Positions 44,052 to 52,565 of a DNA stretch of 64,000 nucleotides are shown one piece after another; position 1 is the stretch's first letter, and each line of letters starts with the position of its first letter. Below the pieces are notes generated by a model. It saw only the letters and a list, made by a program, of their open reading frames with translations, did not search any database and was not told where the DNA came from. A program made the position numbers and the translations under genes. Source of the DNA: Calidifontibacter indicus (GTDB lineage: Bacteria > Actinomycetota > Actinomycetes > Actinomycetales > Dermatophilaceae); the NCBI RefSeq assembly GCF_003386865.1, contig NZ_QTUA01000001.1:2542001-2606000 (forward strand), in the 5' to 3' direction.

Positions 44052-44542
44052 TCTGCCGACCCGGACGGGTCGACGGCTTCCTCCCCGCCCGGCGCGTCGC
44101 CGGTGACCCGCACCTTGCGGGTGCTCGGCCGCGTCGCCGCAGCGGCTGCGTCCGGCGCGGAGGTCGCCGCATCGGCCTGCGCGCGGCGCTGCTGCGCAAC
44201 CGCCTGCAGGCTGCCGGCCACCATCGCGATGATGTCGGCGAAACGCTCCATCACCTCGGGGCTCAGCCCTTCGAGGAAGGCTCCGACCCGGCACACCGGG
44301 CACACCTTGCAGACCGCCGGGAAATGCGCCGTCGGGCCGCAGTCGCAGCCCGAGCCGGACGGCGCGCCCGACGCACCGGCGTCGGGCTGACCGGGCGAAT
44401 CGTCGCGCATCGATTCCTTGGGCGGAGCATCTGTCGAGTGCCCCGCAGTTGCAGCCCACATGCCCAGCGACTCCATCAACTTCATCGCCTCGTCGGCGAC
44501 GGAGCCGGTGTCGGTTGCCGTCGGGTCGGACTTCTCACTCAC
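44048..44542 (-). CDS. Actinobacterial Cys-containing protein of unknown function
   Basis: 164 residues from GTG 44542, with AGGA 6 bases upstream. The N-terminal helix (DEAMKLMESLGMWA) is followed by a disordered Pro/Gly/Ser stretch and a Cys cluster CDC...CKVCPVC, likely a metal site, then an amphipathic helix (LSPEVMERFADIIAMVAGSLQAVAQQRR) and a basic/disordered tail. Proteins of this pattern lie between ArsA-like ATPase and glucokinase genes in actinobacteria. Function unknown. Confidence 0.72.
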   Translation of the reverse strand: MSEKSDPTATDTGSVADEAMKLMESLGMWAATAGHSTDAPPKESMRDDSPGQPDAGASGAPSGSGCDCGPTAHFPAVCKVCPVCRVGAFLEGLSPEVMERFADIIAMVAGSLQAVAQQRRAQADAATSAPDAAAAATRPSTRKVRVTGDAPGGEEAVDPSGSAE

Positions 44543-44550
44543 TGCTGTTC

Positions 44551-45534
44551 CTACGCGTTCTCTGGCCGGAAGGTCACTTCAAGGATGCCGTGTCGCAGGT
44601 TGGCCCGATCGGCGACGTACCGCGACAACAAGGAGGGAAGCACGAAGGTGCGCCGATGCCCGTGCGCACCGATCACCAGCCGCGCGGCAGACTGCTCCAA
44701 GTCGATCTCCTCAAAACTGTTGAACGGCAAGGGGATCCGCCACAGCACTTCGTCGCCGCGAGCCCCTCCCCTGATCTCGACGTCACGGTCGGGGTCGGCG
44801 AGGTCGGTGTCCCACCCGGTCGGCAGGTCGACCCAGTGCGGCAGGTGCGGGGCGTGCGGTGCCCCGTCGAGGCGTTCGTCGCTGGCGGCGCCGACCGTCG
44901 CACCCAGCCGGGCTTGGGCCAGCGACACCGCGGCCGCCGCGTGCCGCACCTTCTCCGCCGGTGCCCCGGACGAAAGAACCACAGCCGTCTCCCCCGAGAT
45001 CACCACCTGGGAGAGTTCTTCCGCGCGTCGGGTGACCGCGGCAAGCTGCTCCCCGCCCGCCTTGCCGATGGCGGCTCCGCCCATCGCGAGCGCGGTGACC
45101 GGACGGGTCGCCCGCAACCAACCGCCGTGCAACGGTCCGGCCTCGTCGAGGGCCCAGGGCAGGGCGTGCGCGGTCAGCAGCAGCCGGCCGAGGGTGGCCC
45201 CGGCGTCGACGACGACCCGGTCGAACCGGTCGAGAAGTTCCGGCAACTGCCAGAGCACGGCCGCCCCGTCGAGGCGATGCAGTAGTTCCTGCGCGACGAA
45301 CGGATCGAACCGCCACGACCTGGCCGCGGACTGCAGCGCCGCCGGCAACTGCGGGTGGTGCCGCACCAGGGCCGACCCCTTATGGGTGACCAGCCGGTGC
45401 GCCCCGAACACCGGATCGACGGCGGTGACTGCGACCCGGTGGCCTTGTTCTGCCCAGGAATCGGCGAGCCTGGCGGCCCACGTCGACGACCCGGAACCAC
45501 CCGGCCCACCGACCAGCAACAACCGTGGGATCAC
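44551..45534 (-). CDS. ArsA/CooC-like P-loop ATPase
   Basis: 327 residues from GTG 45534, overlapping the upstream stop (GTGA). The start LLLVGGPGGSGSSTWAARLA carries a deviant Walker A; a DAGATLG segment gives a Walker B-like site. A C-terminal LPFNSFEEIDLEQSAARLVIGAHGHRRTFVLPSLL strand-rich region resembles the Hsp20-like extension of ArsA homologues. Resembles Rv2184c. Cargo unknown; the canonical GKGGVGKTT lysines are missing (GGPGGSGSST), so ATP hydrolysis may be altered. Confidence 0.75.
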   Translation of the reverse strand: MIPRLLLVGGPGGSGSSTWAARLADSWAEQGHRVAVTAVDPVFGAHRLVTHKGSALVRHHPQLPAALQSAARSWRFDPFVAQELLHRLDGAAVLWQLPELLDRFDRVVVDAGATLGRLLLTAHALPWALDEAGPLHGGWLRATRPVTALAMGGAAIGKAGGEQLAAVTRRAEELSQVVISGETAVVLSSGAPAEKVRHAAAAVSLAQARLGATVGAASDERLDGAPHAPHLPHWVDLPTGWDTDLADPDRDVEIRGGARGDEVLWRIPLPFNSFEEIDLEQSAARLVIGAHGHRRTFVLPSLLSRYVADRANLRHGILEVTFRPENA

Positions 45535-45974
45535 CCCTCGGCGCGCTTCCTCAGTCCGTCGAGCGCGGTGTCGATGATGGTGCGCTCCGCCTTGTTGCGC
45601 AGCGCACCGATGACCGGCAGCTTGAGCGCCACCGCGAGCTTGTAGTTGACGGCGCACCCGTCACCGACCGCAGTGATCGTGTAGGTGCCGTCGAGCCCCT
45701 TGAGCAGGTCGGAGCTGACGAGGTGCCAGTCGACGGTGCCGGTGCCGTCCTCGGTCACGTCCCAGTCGTACTCCAACACGTAGCTCGCGCGGATCGGGGC
45801 GGCGTCGAGCTCGAACTCGACCTGGAGCGGCCACCCGAGGTCGTCCTCGGAGAGCACCTCGGCGCGCTTCACCTGCGTCGCCCACTCGGGGTACGCCTCG
45901 AAGTCGGCGATGATGTCGAGGACGGTTGCCGGGTCGGCTGCGATGTCGATCGAGGACTGGGTGCTGTCGGCCAT
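45531..45974 (-). CDS. SRPBCC-family (START-like) lipid/ligand-binding protein
   Basis: 147 residues from ATG 45974, leaderless (TAGGGT-N7-ATG). SSIDIAADPATVLDIIADFEAYPEWATQVKRAEVL is the classic polyketide-cyclase/START opening, with GTVDWHLVSSDLLKGLDGTY and a long C-terminal helix. It makes a helix-grip cavity for a hydrophobic ligand. Corresponds to Rv2185c next to the ArsA-like ATPase, an association kept across actinobacteria. First gene with its own promoter in the five-gene operon running to 41411. Confidence 0.85.
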   Translation of the reverse strand: MADSTQSSIDIAADPATVLDIIADFEAYPEWATQVKRAEVLSEDDLGWPLQVEFELDAAPIRASYVLEYDWDVTEDGTGTVDWHLVSSDLLKGLDGTYTITAVGDGCAVNYKLAVALKLPVIGALRNKAERTIIDTALDGLRKRAEG

Positions 45975-46023
45975 GGCCGCCACCCTATCGGCGCCGTCAC
46001 CGAAGGCCACGAACCGGCGTCGA

Positions 46024-46830
46024 CTACTTGCCGGCGTCGACCTGGCCGGTCAGCCATTGCCTGAAGGCGGCGCTCAGCGACTGCGGCGAGCCGCCGAAGG
46101 TGCCACTGAAGTCGGGAGATGTCGCACCGGCCAGCGCGGCCTCGACCCATGCCCGGTAGTGCGCGGCGCCGGAGCGGGCGAGCAGAAAGCGGCTGTAGGC
46201 GCAGGCGCGCTGGTAGGCGCTTCGCAGATCGGACGCCGTCGCGGACAGTTCGCCGTCGTCCGGCGGCCCGCCCGGCACCTGCGCGGACTTCACCCGGGCG
46301 ACGAGGGTCGGGGCGTAGGTGGTCAACGTCCTGCCCGAGGCGTCGAGTGCGGTGAGTTCGGCCGCACCCTCGGCGACCCAGTGCTGCGCGGCAGACCGCA
46401 CCCCGAGCCGGACGTGGGTGAGTTCGTGGGTCAGCACGAACACCCGCGCACCGGACGCCGCACGCGCCAGTTGCGGCGCGACCAACACGATGCCGTCCTG
46501 CGTGGTGGTGGCGGTGACCGCCGATTCGTCGGGGTCACCACCGGCCGCGACGAAGCCGGCCTGGTCGGTGAAGACCCGCACGCGGGCCTGTGCGCCGCCA
46601 CGCCACACCGCCCCGGGACCCCAGAAGTCGATCACCGAGCGGGCCGCCGTCTGCGCCTCCGCATCGATCGCGTCGAGCAGCGCCCGGTCGACGTCACCGT
46701 CGACCCGCACCCTTTCGCCTGCGGGCTCGCTCGCACATGCCGCGAGCACCGAACCGCCGCCGACCAGCCCGAACAGCCCGAACAGCCCTGCCGAGCGCAG
46801 CACGGCACGACGATCGAGCGGGCGGTTCAT
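46024..46830 (-). CDS. Tat-type lipoprotein with HExxH gluzincin motif
   Basis: 268 residues. DRRAVLRSAG with twin Arg and a lipobox LAAC (C32) give a Tat lipoprotein signal. The body has THELTHVRLG (H135-E136-H139) with a third-ligand candidate E154 in WVAEGAAEL, as in gluzincin metallopeptidases. Substrate and partners unknown. It follows the Cys-rich small gene by 27 bases in the same direction and may lie on the transcript from the damage-type promoter at 47.2 kb. A 9-base tandem repeat encodes GLFGLFG in the signal core. Confidence 0.78.
   Translation of the reverse strand: MNRPLDRRAVLRSAGLFGLFGLVGGGSVLAACASEPAGERVRVDGDVDRALLDAIDAEAQTAARSVIDFWGPGAVWRGGAQARVRVFTDQAGFVAAGGDPDESAVTATTTQDGIVLVAPQLARAASGARVFVLTHELTHVRLGVRSAAQHWVAEGAAELTALDASGRTLTTYAPTLVARVKSAQVPGGPPDDGELSATASDLRSAYQRACAYSRFLLARSGAAHYRAWVEAALAGATSPDFSGTFGGSPQSLSAAFRQWLTGQVDAGK
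46766..46788. repeat. 9-bp tandem repeat in a lipoprotein signal peptide
   Basis: AGCCCGAAC twice plus AGCCC encodes GLFGLFGL within the hydrophobic core of the Tat lipoprotein signal. Confidence 0.75.
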
Positions 46831-46857
46831 GGGCCCATCGTCGCAGCCGCCGACAGG

Positions 46858-47091
46858 TCAGCCGACAGACCGCAGCGGACGGTCGTCGACGTCGATGCGC
46901 ACGTCGTCGAGATCGGCCCGGTCGACCAGGCCGAGAGTGACGAACATGTCGAGCGCGGCGCGCTCGGATCGGTCGAGCGTCGGCGCCTCGGCGGGCAACC
47001 GGCGGGGAGGCTCGAGCGTGAAGAGGTGCGCCACCATGCAGTCGCCGCACATCCGTTCACGGACGGGGCAGGTCTGGCAGTCGATGTGCAT
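46858..47091 (-). CDS. Cys-rich small protein (possible zinc ribbon)
   Basis: 77 residues from ATG 47091, with a strong GGAGGG 5 bases upstream. The N-terminus CQTCPVRERMCGDCMVAHLF holds two CxxC pairs that could bind one zinc or an Fe-S cluster; the remainder is a short helical segment (SERAALDMFVTLGLV). No named family recalled with certainty. A perfect RecA-NDp promoter about 120 bases upstream reads toward it, which suggests damage-induced expression. Confidence 0.75.
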   Translation of the reverse strand: MHIDCQTCPVRERMCGDCMVAHLFTLEPPRRLPAEAPTLDRSERAALDMFVTLGLVDRADLDDVRIDVDDRPLRSVG

Positions 47092-47209
47092 TCTGACCCT
47101 CCTTCAGGTCTTCTCAGGTCGTGCGTGAGGTTCGTGCTGGTTTCACAAATGTTGGTTCGTACCTGCTGGATCGTCCGGTGTTCGACGGGCCGATTTCCAG
47201 CTGCCCCCG

Positions 47210-47232
47210 ACGCTAGGCGCGACCACCGACAA
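47210..47232 (-). promoter_or_regulatory. Perfect RecA-NDp (PafBC-type) promoter reading left
   Basis: On the minus strand: TTGTCGGTG (47232-47224), 8 bases, TAGCGT (47215-47210). Transcription would start near 47203 and leave a leader of about 112 bases before the Cys-rich small gene. It is the mirror image of the promoter at 47283. Confidence 0.8.
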
Positions 47233-47282
47233 CATCCCCGACCACGACGCTGTCACGACGCCACCCGCGTGGTTTCGCGAGG

Positions 47283-47305
47283 TTGTCGGTGCCGGCGCCT
47301 AACGT
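47283..47305 (+). promoter_or_regulatory. Perfect RecA-NDp (PafBC-type) promoter reading right
   Basis: TTGTCGGTG (47283-47291), 8 bases, TAACGT (47300-47305), 7 bases before ATG 47313. All fixed consensus positions match; the gene it drives is leaderless. Confidence 0.9.
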
Positions 47306-47312
47306 CCGTGAC

Positions 47313-49040
47313 ATGCACACCACGCCGGTCGCCGTCCAGGGCACCCTCGACGATCTCGGCACCCCGCTGTCCGAGGTCACCTTCGTGGTGCTCGACCTCG
47401 AGACCACCGGCGGCAAGCCGGCCGGCAGCAACATCACCGAGATCGGGGCGGTCAAGGTGCGCGGTGGTGTCGTGCTCGGCGAGTTCCAGACGCTCGTGCG
47501 CCCCGGTGAGCCGATCCCGGCGTTCGTGTCGGTGCTCACCGGCATCAGCAACGCGATGGTGGCGAGCGCGCCCCGCATCGACCGGGTGCTCGGGTCGTTC
47601 CTCGAGTTCCTCGGTGAGGGCGTCGTGGTCGCCCACAACGCGCCCTACGACGTGGGCTTCCTCAAGGCGGCCTGTCGAGAGACCGGCGAGCAGTGGCCGC
47701 GGCCCGCTGTGGTCGACACCGCTCACCTGGCCCGGCAACTCGTCACCGCCGACGAAGCCCCCAACCGCAAGCTCGGCACCCTCGCCTCGTTGTTCGGCAC
47801 GACCACGACGCCCGACCACCGCGCGTTGCACGACGCCCGCGCCACCGTCGATGTGCTGCATGCCCTGATCGATCGCGTCGGCAATCTGGGGGTGCACAGC
47901 CTCGAGGAGCTGCAGACCTACAGCAAGCGGGTCACTCCCGGGCAGCGGCGCAAACGGGTGCTCGCCGACGATCTCCCGAGCGCGCCCGGCGTCTACGTCT
48001 TCAAGGACGCGAACGGTCAGGCGCTGTACGTCGGCACCTCGGTCGACATCCGCAAGCGGGTGCGCAGCTACTTCACCGAGAGCGAGAAGCGCGCACGGAT
48101 GCGCGACATGGTGCGGCTGGCCGAGGAGGTCACGCCGGTGGTGTGCCAGACGGCGCTGGAGGCTCAGGTGCGCGAGCTGCGGCTGATCGCCGAGCACAAG
48201 CCGCGCTTCAACCGACGGTCGCGCTACCCCGAGCGCGCCGTCTGGCTGAAGCTCACCGACGAGGCGTTCCCCCGGTTGTCGGTGGTCTCCAGCGTGCGCG
48301 ACGACAGCCCGGGCTACGTCGGCCCGTTCGGTTCGAAGGCCGCCGCCGAACTCGCGATGACCGCTCTGCACGACGTGCTTCCGCTGCGTCGCTGCACCAA
48401 ACGTCTCAGCCGCAAGGGCGATTCTACCGCGTGTGCGCTGTTCGACCTCGGCAAGTGCGGCGCCCCGTGCATCGGACAGCAGTCGGTCGACGACTACGCC
48501 GCGATCGCCGACGAGGCTCGCTCGATGCTGACCGCCGATGCCCGACCGGTGGTCGACGCGCTGCTCGACCGGATGAACGCGCTCGGTGCACAAGGTCGGT
48601 ACGAGGATGCCGCCGCGGTCCGCGACCGCCTGCTCGCGTTCGTGCGGGGTGCGGCTCGCGCCCAACGCCTCGACCCGCTGGCACGCACCCCGGAAGTGGT
48701 GGCCGCCCGGCCCGGCGCCCTGGGCGGATGGGAGGTCGTGTGCATCCGATACGGCCGGTTCGCCGGCACGACGCTCACCCCCAGGGGCGCCGACCCGATG
48801 CCCTACATCGCCGCGCTGCGCGAGACCGCCGAGGTCGTCGCGGCCCCGGTCGCACCCGCGCCGGCGGCCCTCACCGAGGAGACCGAGCGGGTGCTGCACT
48901 GGCTCGAGCAACCGGGCGTGCGCATCGTGCACACCGAAGGGGTGTGGGTCTGCCCGGTCAACGGTGCCGGAGGCTCTCGCAACCGGTTGGAGCGGTTGAT
49001 GGACGCCGGTTCGGGCGGCGGCGCTAGGGTGGCCGGGTGA
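47313..49040 (+). CDS. DEDDh 3'-5' exonuclease fused to UvrC-like GIY-YIG endonuclease domain
   Basis: 575 residues. Residues about 10-180 form a DnaQ-type exonuclease (VVLDLETTGGKPAG, FLEFLGEGVVVAHNAPYDVGFL, FGTTTTPDHRALHDA). From about 215 a GIY-YIG nuclease (PSAPGVYVFKDANGQALYVGTSVDIRKRV) and UvrC-like middle region (LFDLGKCGAPCIG, RYEDAAAVRDR UVR-like) follow. The UvrC C-terminal RNase H/HhH half is absent, as in Cho. Corresponds to Rv2191. Predicted to incise and trim damaged DNA; damage-inducible promoter immediately upstream. Stop overlaps the next start (GTGA). Confidence 0.9.
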   Translation: MHTTPVAVQGTLDDLGTPLSEVTFVVLDLETTGGKPAGSNITEIGAVKVRGGVVLGEFQTLVRPGEPIPAFVSVLTGISNAMVASAPRIDRVLGSFLEFLGEGVVVAHNAPYDVGFLKAACRETGEQWPRPAVVDTAHLARQLVTADEAPNRKLGTLASLFGTTTTPDHRALHDARATVDVLHALIDRVGNLGVHSLEELQTYSKRVTPGQRRKRVLADDLPSAPGVYVFKDANGQALYVGTSVDIRKRVRSYFTESEKRARMRDMVRLAEEVTPVVCQTALEAQVRELRLIAEHKPRFNRRSRYPERAVWLKLTDEAFPRLSVVSSVRDDSPGYVGPFGSKAAAELAMTALHDVLPLRRCTKRLSRKGDSTACALFDLGKCGAPCIGQQSVDDYAAIADEARSMLTADARPVVDALLDRMNALGAQGRYEDAAAVRDRLLAFVRGAARAQRLDPLARTPEVVAARPGALGGWEVVCIRYGRFAGTTLTPRGADPMPYIAALRETAEVVAAPVAPAPAALTEETERVLHWLEQPGVRIVHTEGVWVCPVNGAGGSRNRLERLMDAGSGGGARVAG

Positions 49041-49318
49041 TCTCCGCCATCGTCCTCATCAGCGCCGACGTCCACCGCATCCCCGAGGTCGCCCAGGCGA
49101 TCGCCGAGATCGACGGCATCTGCGAGGTCTACTCGGTGACCGGCGATGTCGACCTCATCGCGGTCGCGAAGGTGGCCCGCCACGAGGAGTTCGCCGACGT
49201 CATCGCCGACCGGTTGAACAAGGTCGAAGGCGTGATCGACTCGCGCACCCACATCGCGTTCCGCACCTACTCCAAGGACGACCTGGGCGCAGCCTTCGCG
49301 CTCGGCCTCGACGAGTAG
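49037..49318 (+). CDS. Stand-alone Lrp/AsnC ligand-binding (RAM) domain protein
   Basis: 93 residues from GTG 49037, overlapping the nuclease gene by 4 bases. ISAIVLISADVHRIPEVAQAIAEIDGICEVYSVTGDVDLIAVAKV is the alpha-beta sandwich of Lrp C-termini with no DNA-binding domain. Such proteins oligomerise and bind amino acids; physiological role is uncertain. Translational coupling to a damage-inducible nuclease is notable but may only reflect compaction. Confidence 0.85.
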   Translation: MISAIVLISADVHRIPEVAQAIAEIDGICEVYSVTGDVDLIAVAKVARHEEFADVIADRLNKVEGVIDSRTHIAFRTYSKDDLGAAFALGLDE

Positions 49319-49334
49319 ACCGGACGAAGAGCCG

Positions 49335-50408
49335 TCAGGCTGCGTGGGTCGCGTCGGTCCAGCGCTGCAGCGCGGCCGCCGCTGCTCCGCCGTCGATCGA
49401 CTCGGCGGCGCGGGCGATCCCGCGGCGCACGGCGGCGTCGAGATCGTTGTCCGCTCCGAACCGTCCGGGGCCCTGCCCCGCCGCCACGACGGCCAACGCG
49501 ATCCCCGAGTTGAGCAGCACGGCGTCGCGCACCGGTCCGGTCGCACCGGCCAGCACGTCGCGCACCACCTGCGCGTTGTACGTGGCGTCGCCGCCACGCA
49601 GGTCTTCCAGCGGCGCGCGCGACAGACCGAGCGCCACCGGGTCGAGCGTGTGCTGCGAGATCTCACCGTCGCGCACCCACCAGACCGTCGAGGTGGTCGA
49701 CAGGGTGAGCTCGTCGAGACCGTCGTCGCCGCGGAAGACCGCTGCCTGCTGGCCACGCTCGGCGAAGACACCCGCGACCAGCGGTGCAACCCGCGGGTCG
49801 GCGACACCGACGGCGCGGTATCGCGGGTTGGCGGGGTTGGTCATCGGACCGAGCACGTTGAACGCGGTCGGGATGCCCATGTCGCGCCGAGCCGCGGCCG
49901 CGAAGCGCATGCTCGGGTGGAAGGTCTGGGCGAAGCAGAAGGTGATGCCGGCGGTGTCGACGACCTGCTTCACCTGCGCCGGAGTGAGGTCGAGCCGCAC
50001 TCCGAGCGCCTCCATGACGTCGGCCGCGCCGGACGAGGAGGACGATGCCCGGTTGCCGTGCTTGACGATCTTCGCGCCGGCGCCGGCGCACACGATCGAC
50101 GACATCGACGAGATGTTCACGGTGTGTGCGCGGTCACCGCCGGTGCCGACGATGTCGAGCGTCTCGCCCTCGATCGAGATCGGCTGGGCGTGCTCGATCA
50201 TCTGGTCGGCCAAGCCGCGCAGTTCCGCGACGGTCTCGCCCTTGGCGCGAAGCGCAGCAAGGAACGCGCCGAGCTGTGACTCGGACGCATTGCCGGACAT
50301 GATCTGGTCCATTGCCCATGACGCCTGCTGGACGTCGAGGTCGTGGCCGGTGGTCAAGGTGTTGAGGACCTCGGACCACGTGTGTTCGGTGCCGGGTGCC
50401 GCCACCAC
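49335..50408 (-). CDS. trpD: Anthranilate phosphoribosyltransferase
   Basis: 357 residues from GTG 50408 (GTG 50405 also possible). PRPP site DIVGTGGDRAHTVNISS, KHGNRASSSSSGAADVMEALG, FAQTFHPSMR and NVLGPMTNPANP define TrpD. It transfers phosphoribose to anthranilate in tryptophan synthesis. No other trp gene is adjacent. The start follows the receiver gene stop by 4 bases, so the two are coupled. Confidence 0.93.
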   Translation of the reverse strand: MVAAPGTEHTWSEVLNTLTTGHDLDVQQASWAMDQIMSGNASESQLGAFLAALRAKGETVAELRGLADQMIEHAQPISIEGETLDIVGTGGDRAHTVNISSMSSIVCAGAGAKIVKHGNRASSSSSGAADVMEALGVRLDLTPAQVKQVVDTAGITFCFAQTFHPSMRFAAAARRDMGIPTAFNVLGPMTNPANPRYRAVGVADPRVAPLVAGVFAERGQQAAVFRGDDGLDELTLSTTSTVWWVRDGEISQHTLDPVALGLSRAPLEDLRGGDATYNAQVVRDVLAGATGPVRDAVLLNSGIALAVVAAGQGPGRFGADNDLDAAVRRGIARAAESIDGGAAAAALQRWTDATHAA

Positions 50409-50412
50409 GCGG

Positions 50413-50856
50413 TCAGGCCTGACGCGCGAGCGTCGCGATCGTGTTGGCGAGCACGAGCGGGTCGATCGGGTGCGGCACCGCCGCTTCGGCCTGCGACCAG
50501 GAGGCGAGCCACCCGTCCGCCGGGCGGCCGGTGAGCACCAGCACCTTGGGGCAGTCCTCAATCTCGTTCTTCAACTGTCGGGTCAGGCCGAGACCACCGG
50601 TGGGCGCGGCCTCGCCGTCGAGGATCAACAGGTCGTAGTGCTCCTTCTCGACCGCGTCGATCACAGCAGCAGCGGTGGCGCACTCGCGCCAGGAGACGAT
50701 CTCGACGTCCTTGGCCGGACGGCGACCCGCACCGACGCGCACGGCGTCCCGGGTCGCACTGTCATCGCTGTAGAGCAGTACCGAGAGCTGACGGGGGCCG
50801 GAGGCCTGCTCCGAGCGCGCGGCTTGGGCCGCCGGAACCGGGACGTTGGAACTCAT
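50413..50856 (-). CDS. Response-regulator receiver-like protein lacking the conserved Lys
   Basis: 147 residues from ATG 50856, leaderless (TAGCAT-N7-ATG). After a disordered ~20-residue lead, a receiver fold: acidic pair D31-D32 (YSDDSAT), possible phospho-site D80 (LLILDGEA), T109 (VLTGRP). The invariant lysine is replaced: the KP position reads HP (H129-P130). No output domain. It could be a pseudo-receiver. Located upstream of trpD in the same transcript and divergent from ctaE. Confidence 0.78.
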   Translation of the reverse strand: MSSNVPVPAAQAARSEQASGPRQLSVLLYSDDSATRDAVRVGAGRRPAKDVEIVSWRECATAAAVIDAVEKEHYDLLILDGEAAPTGGLGLTRQLKNEIEDCPKVLVLTGRPADGWLASWSQAEAAVPHPIDPLVLANTIATLARQA

Positions 50857-51073
50857 GCTGCTGATGCTACCGACAGCCCGCGCGCGGCCGGGCGCAGCAC
50901 CCGATGTCGGCACGAGCAGGAGCCCCGCGGGCCGGGAACCATCCGACAATCGCGCGGCCACGCAGCTGGTTCTGCGAGAACGAAGCCGGGCACCAAAGGC
51001 AACCGTCGATCGTTGGACGCACGGACCTTGGACTAAAACGGGGGTCGCTCACACGCGCACACCACGATGGGGC

Positions 51074-51079
51074 CATAAT
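51074..51079 (+). promoter_or_regulatory. -10 element of the ctaE-qcrCAB operon (leaderless)
   Basis: CATAAT, then 6 bases, then GTG 51086. This supports the GTG start over longer frames. Confidence 0.65.
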
Positions 51080-51085
51080 GGCGAT

Positions 51086-51730
51086 GTGGCGACAGCAACT
51101 ACGGCTCCCTCGAGCTCCCCCGGAACAAACCACGCGGTGACCCGGCCGAACATGACCGCCGTCGGAACGATGGTGTGGCTCTCCAGCGAGCTGATGTTCT
51201 TTGCCGGCCTGTTCGCGATGTACTTCACGATCCGCGCCGTGACCCCTGACCTGTGGGCCGAACGCACCGACTCGCTGAACGTTCCGTTCGCGACCATCAA
51301 CACCCTGATTCTCGTGATCTCGTCGGTGTGGTGCCAGCTCGGTGTCTTCAAGGCCGAAGCCGGTCAGCCGGCCCGCACCGGCTCGCTGCTGCAGGTCGGC
51401 AAGTGGGGCATGCGCGAGTGGTACACCCTCACCTACATCTTCGGCGCGATCTTCGTGTCGGGGCAGGTGCTGGAGTACTCCGAGATGTTCTCCGAGGGAA
51501 TCTCGATCGACTCCGACGCCTACGGCTCGATGTTCTACATGACCACCGGCTTCCACGGTCTGCACGTGACCGCGGGCCTGGTCGCGTTCCTGCTGATCAT
51601 CGGCCGCACCTTCACGACCCGCCGCTACACCCACCACCAGGCCACCGGCGCCATCGTGACCTCGTACTACTGGCACTTCGTCGACGTCGTGTGGATCGCC
51701 TTGTTCGCAACGATCTACCTGCTGAAGTGA
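51086..51730 (+). CDS. ctaE: Cytochrome c oxidase subunit III
   Basis: 214 residues with five transmembrane helices. [69 protein letters not shown] and [22 protein letters not shown] match subunit III (CtaE) of the aa3 oxidase. In actinobacteria it lies with qcrCAB because bc1 and aa3 form one supercomplex without soluble cytochrome c. Precedes qcrC by 46 bases. Confidence 0.94.
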   Translation: MATATTAPSSSPGTNHAVTRPNMTAVGTMVWLSSELMFFAGLFAMYFTIRAVTPDLWAERTDSLNVPFATINTLILVISSVWCQLGVFKAEAGQPARTGSLLQVGKWGMREWYTLTYIFGAIFVSGQVLEYSEMFSEGISIDSDAYGSMFYMTTGFHGLHVTAGLVAFLLIIGRTFTTRRYTHHQATGAIVTSYYWHFVDVVWIALFATIYLLK

Positions 51731-51776
51731 CCGTCTCCTACATTCCATCCGCCCACCCGACGACAGGACAAAGCTC

Positions 51777-52565
51777 GTGAGTTCCCTCGCCGCCCGCCGC
51801 CGGCACCCAGCGGCTCTTCTGGTCGTGCTTCTGCTCGGCCTGGTCTTGACCGGCGGCCTGTACGCGGTGTTCGCACCGAAGAACGCCGACGCGTCCGCTA
51901 CGGGTGTGGCTTCCGCCGACCAGATCAGCGAAGGCAAGCAGCTCTTCCTGTCCAACTGCGCCAGCTGCCACGGCACCTCGGCCGCCGGTGGTCCCAACGG
52001 GCCCTCGCTGGTCGGTGTGGGCGCCGCTGCCGTCGACTTCCAGGTCGGCACCGGCCGTATGCCGATGCAGCAGCCGGGAGTCCAGGCCGGACGCAACGTG
52101 CCGCAGTTCAGCTCGCAGGAGACCGCCGCGCTCGCCGCCTACGTCGCCTCGCTCGGCGAGGGCCCAGCCGTGCCGAGCAAGGAGTACGCCTCCACCGGTG
52201 GCAACATCGCCAAGGGTGGCGAGCTGTTCCGCGTCAACTGCGCGATGTGCCACAACTTCGCCGGTTCGGGTGGCGCGCTGACCCGCGGCAAGTACGCCCC
52301 GTCGCTGATGAAGGTCAACGAGCGCCACATCTACGAGGCGATGCTCACCGGCCCGCAGTCGATGCCGGTCTTCAACGACAGCAACCTGTCGCCGCAGGAC
52401 AAGAAGGACATCATCAGCTATCTGAAGAACATCGAGAGCGAGGCCTCCCCCGGCGGCCACACCCTCGGCAACCTCGGCCCGGTCGCCGACGGCCTGTTCG
52501 CCTGGACCATCTTCATCGGCCTCCTGATCGGTGCCGCCGTCTGGCTGGGCAAGAAGGCAGCGTGA
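51777..52565 (+). CDS. qcrC: Cytochrome bc1 complex diheme cytochrome c subunit
   Basis: 262 residues from GTG 51777. N-terminal membrane signal (HPAALLVVLLLGLVLTGGLYAVF), two c-type heme sites C61-A-S-C64-H65 and C155-A-M-C158-H159, and a C-terminal anchor helix (LFAWTIFIGLLIGAAVWLG). The two hemes pass electrons directly from bc1 to the CuA centre of CtaC. The stop overlaps the qcrA ATG. Confidence 0.95.
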   Translation: MSSLAARRRHPAALLVVLLLGLVLTGGLYAVFAPKNADASATGVASADQISEGKQLFLSNCASCHGTSAAGGPNGPSLVGVGAAAVDFQVGTGRMPMQQPGVQAGRNVPQFSSQETAALAAYVASLGEGPAVPSKEYASTGGNIAKGGELFRVNCAMCHNFAGSGGALTRGKYAPSLMKVNERHIYEAMLTGPQSMPVFNDSNLSPQDKKDIISYLKNIESEASPGGHTLGNLGPVADGLFAWTIFIGLLIGAAVWLGKKAA

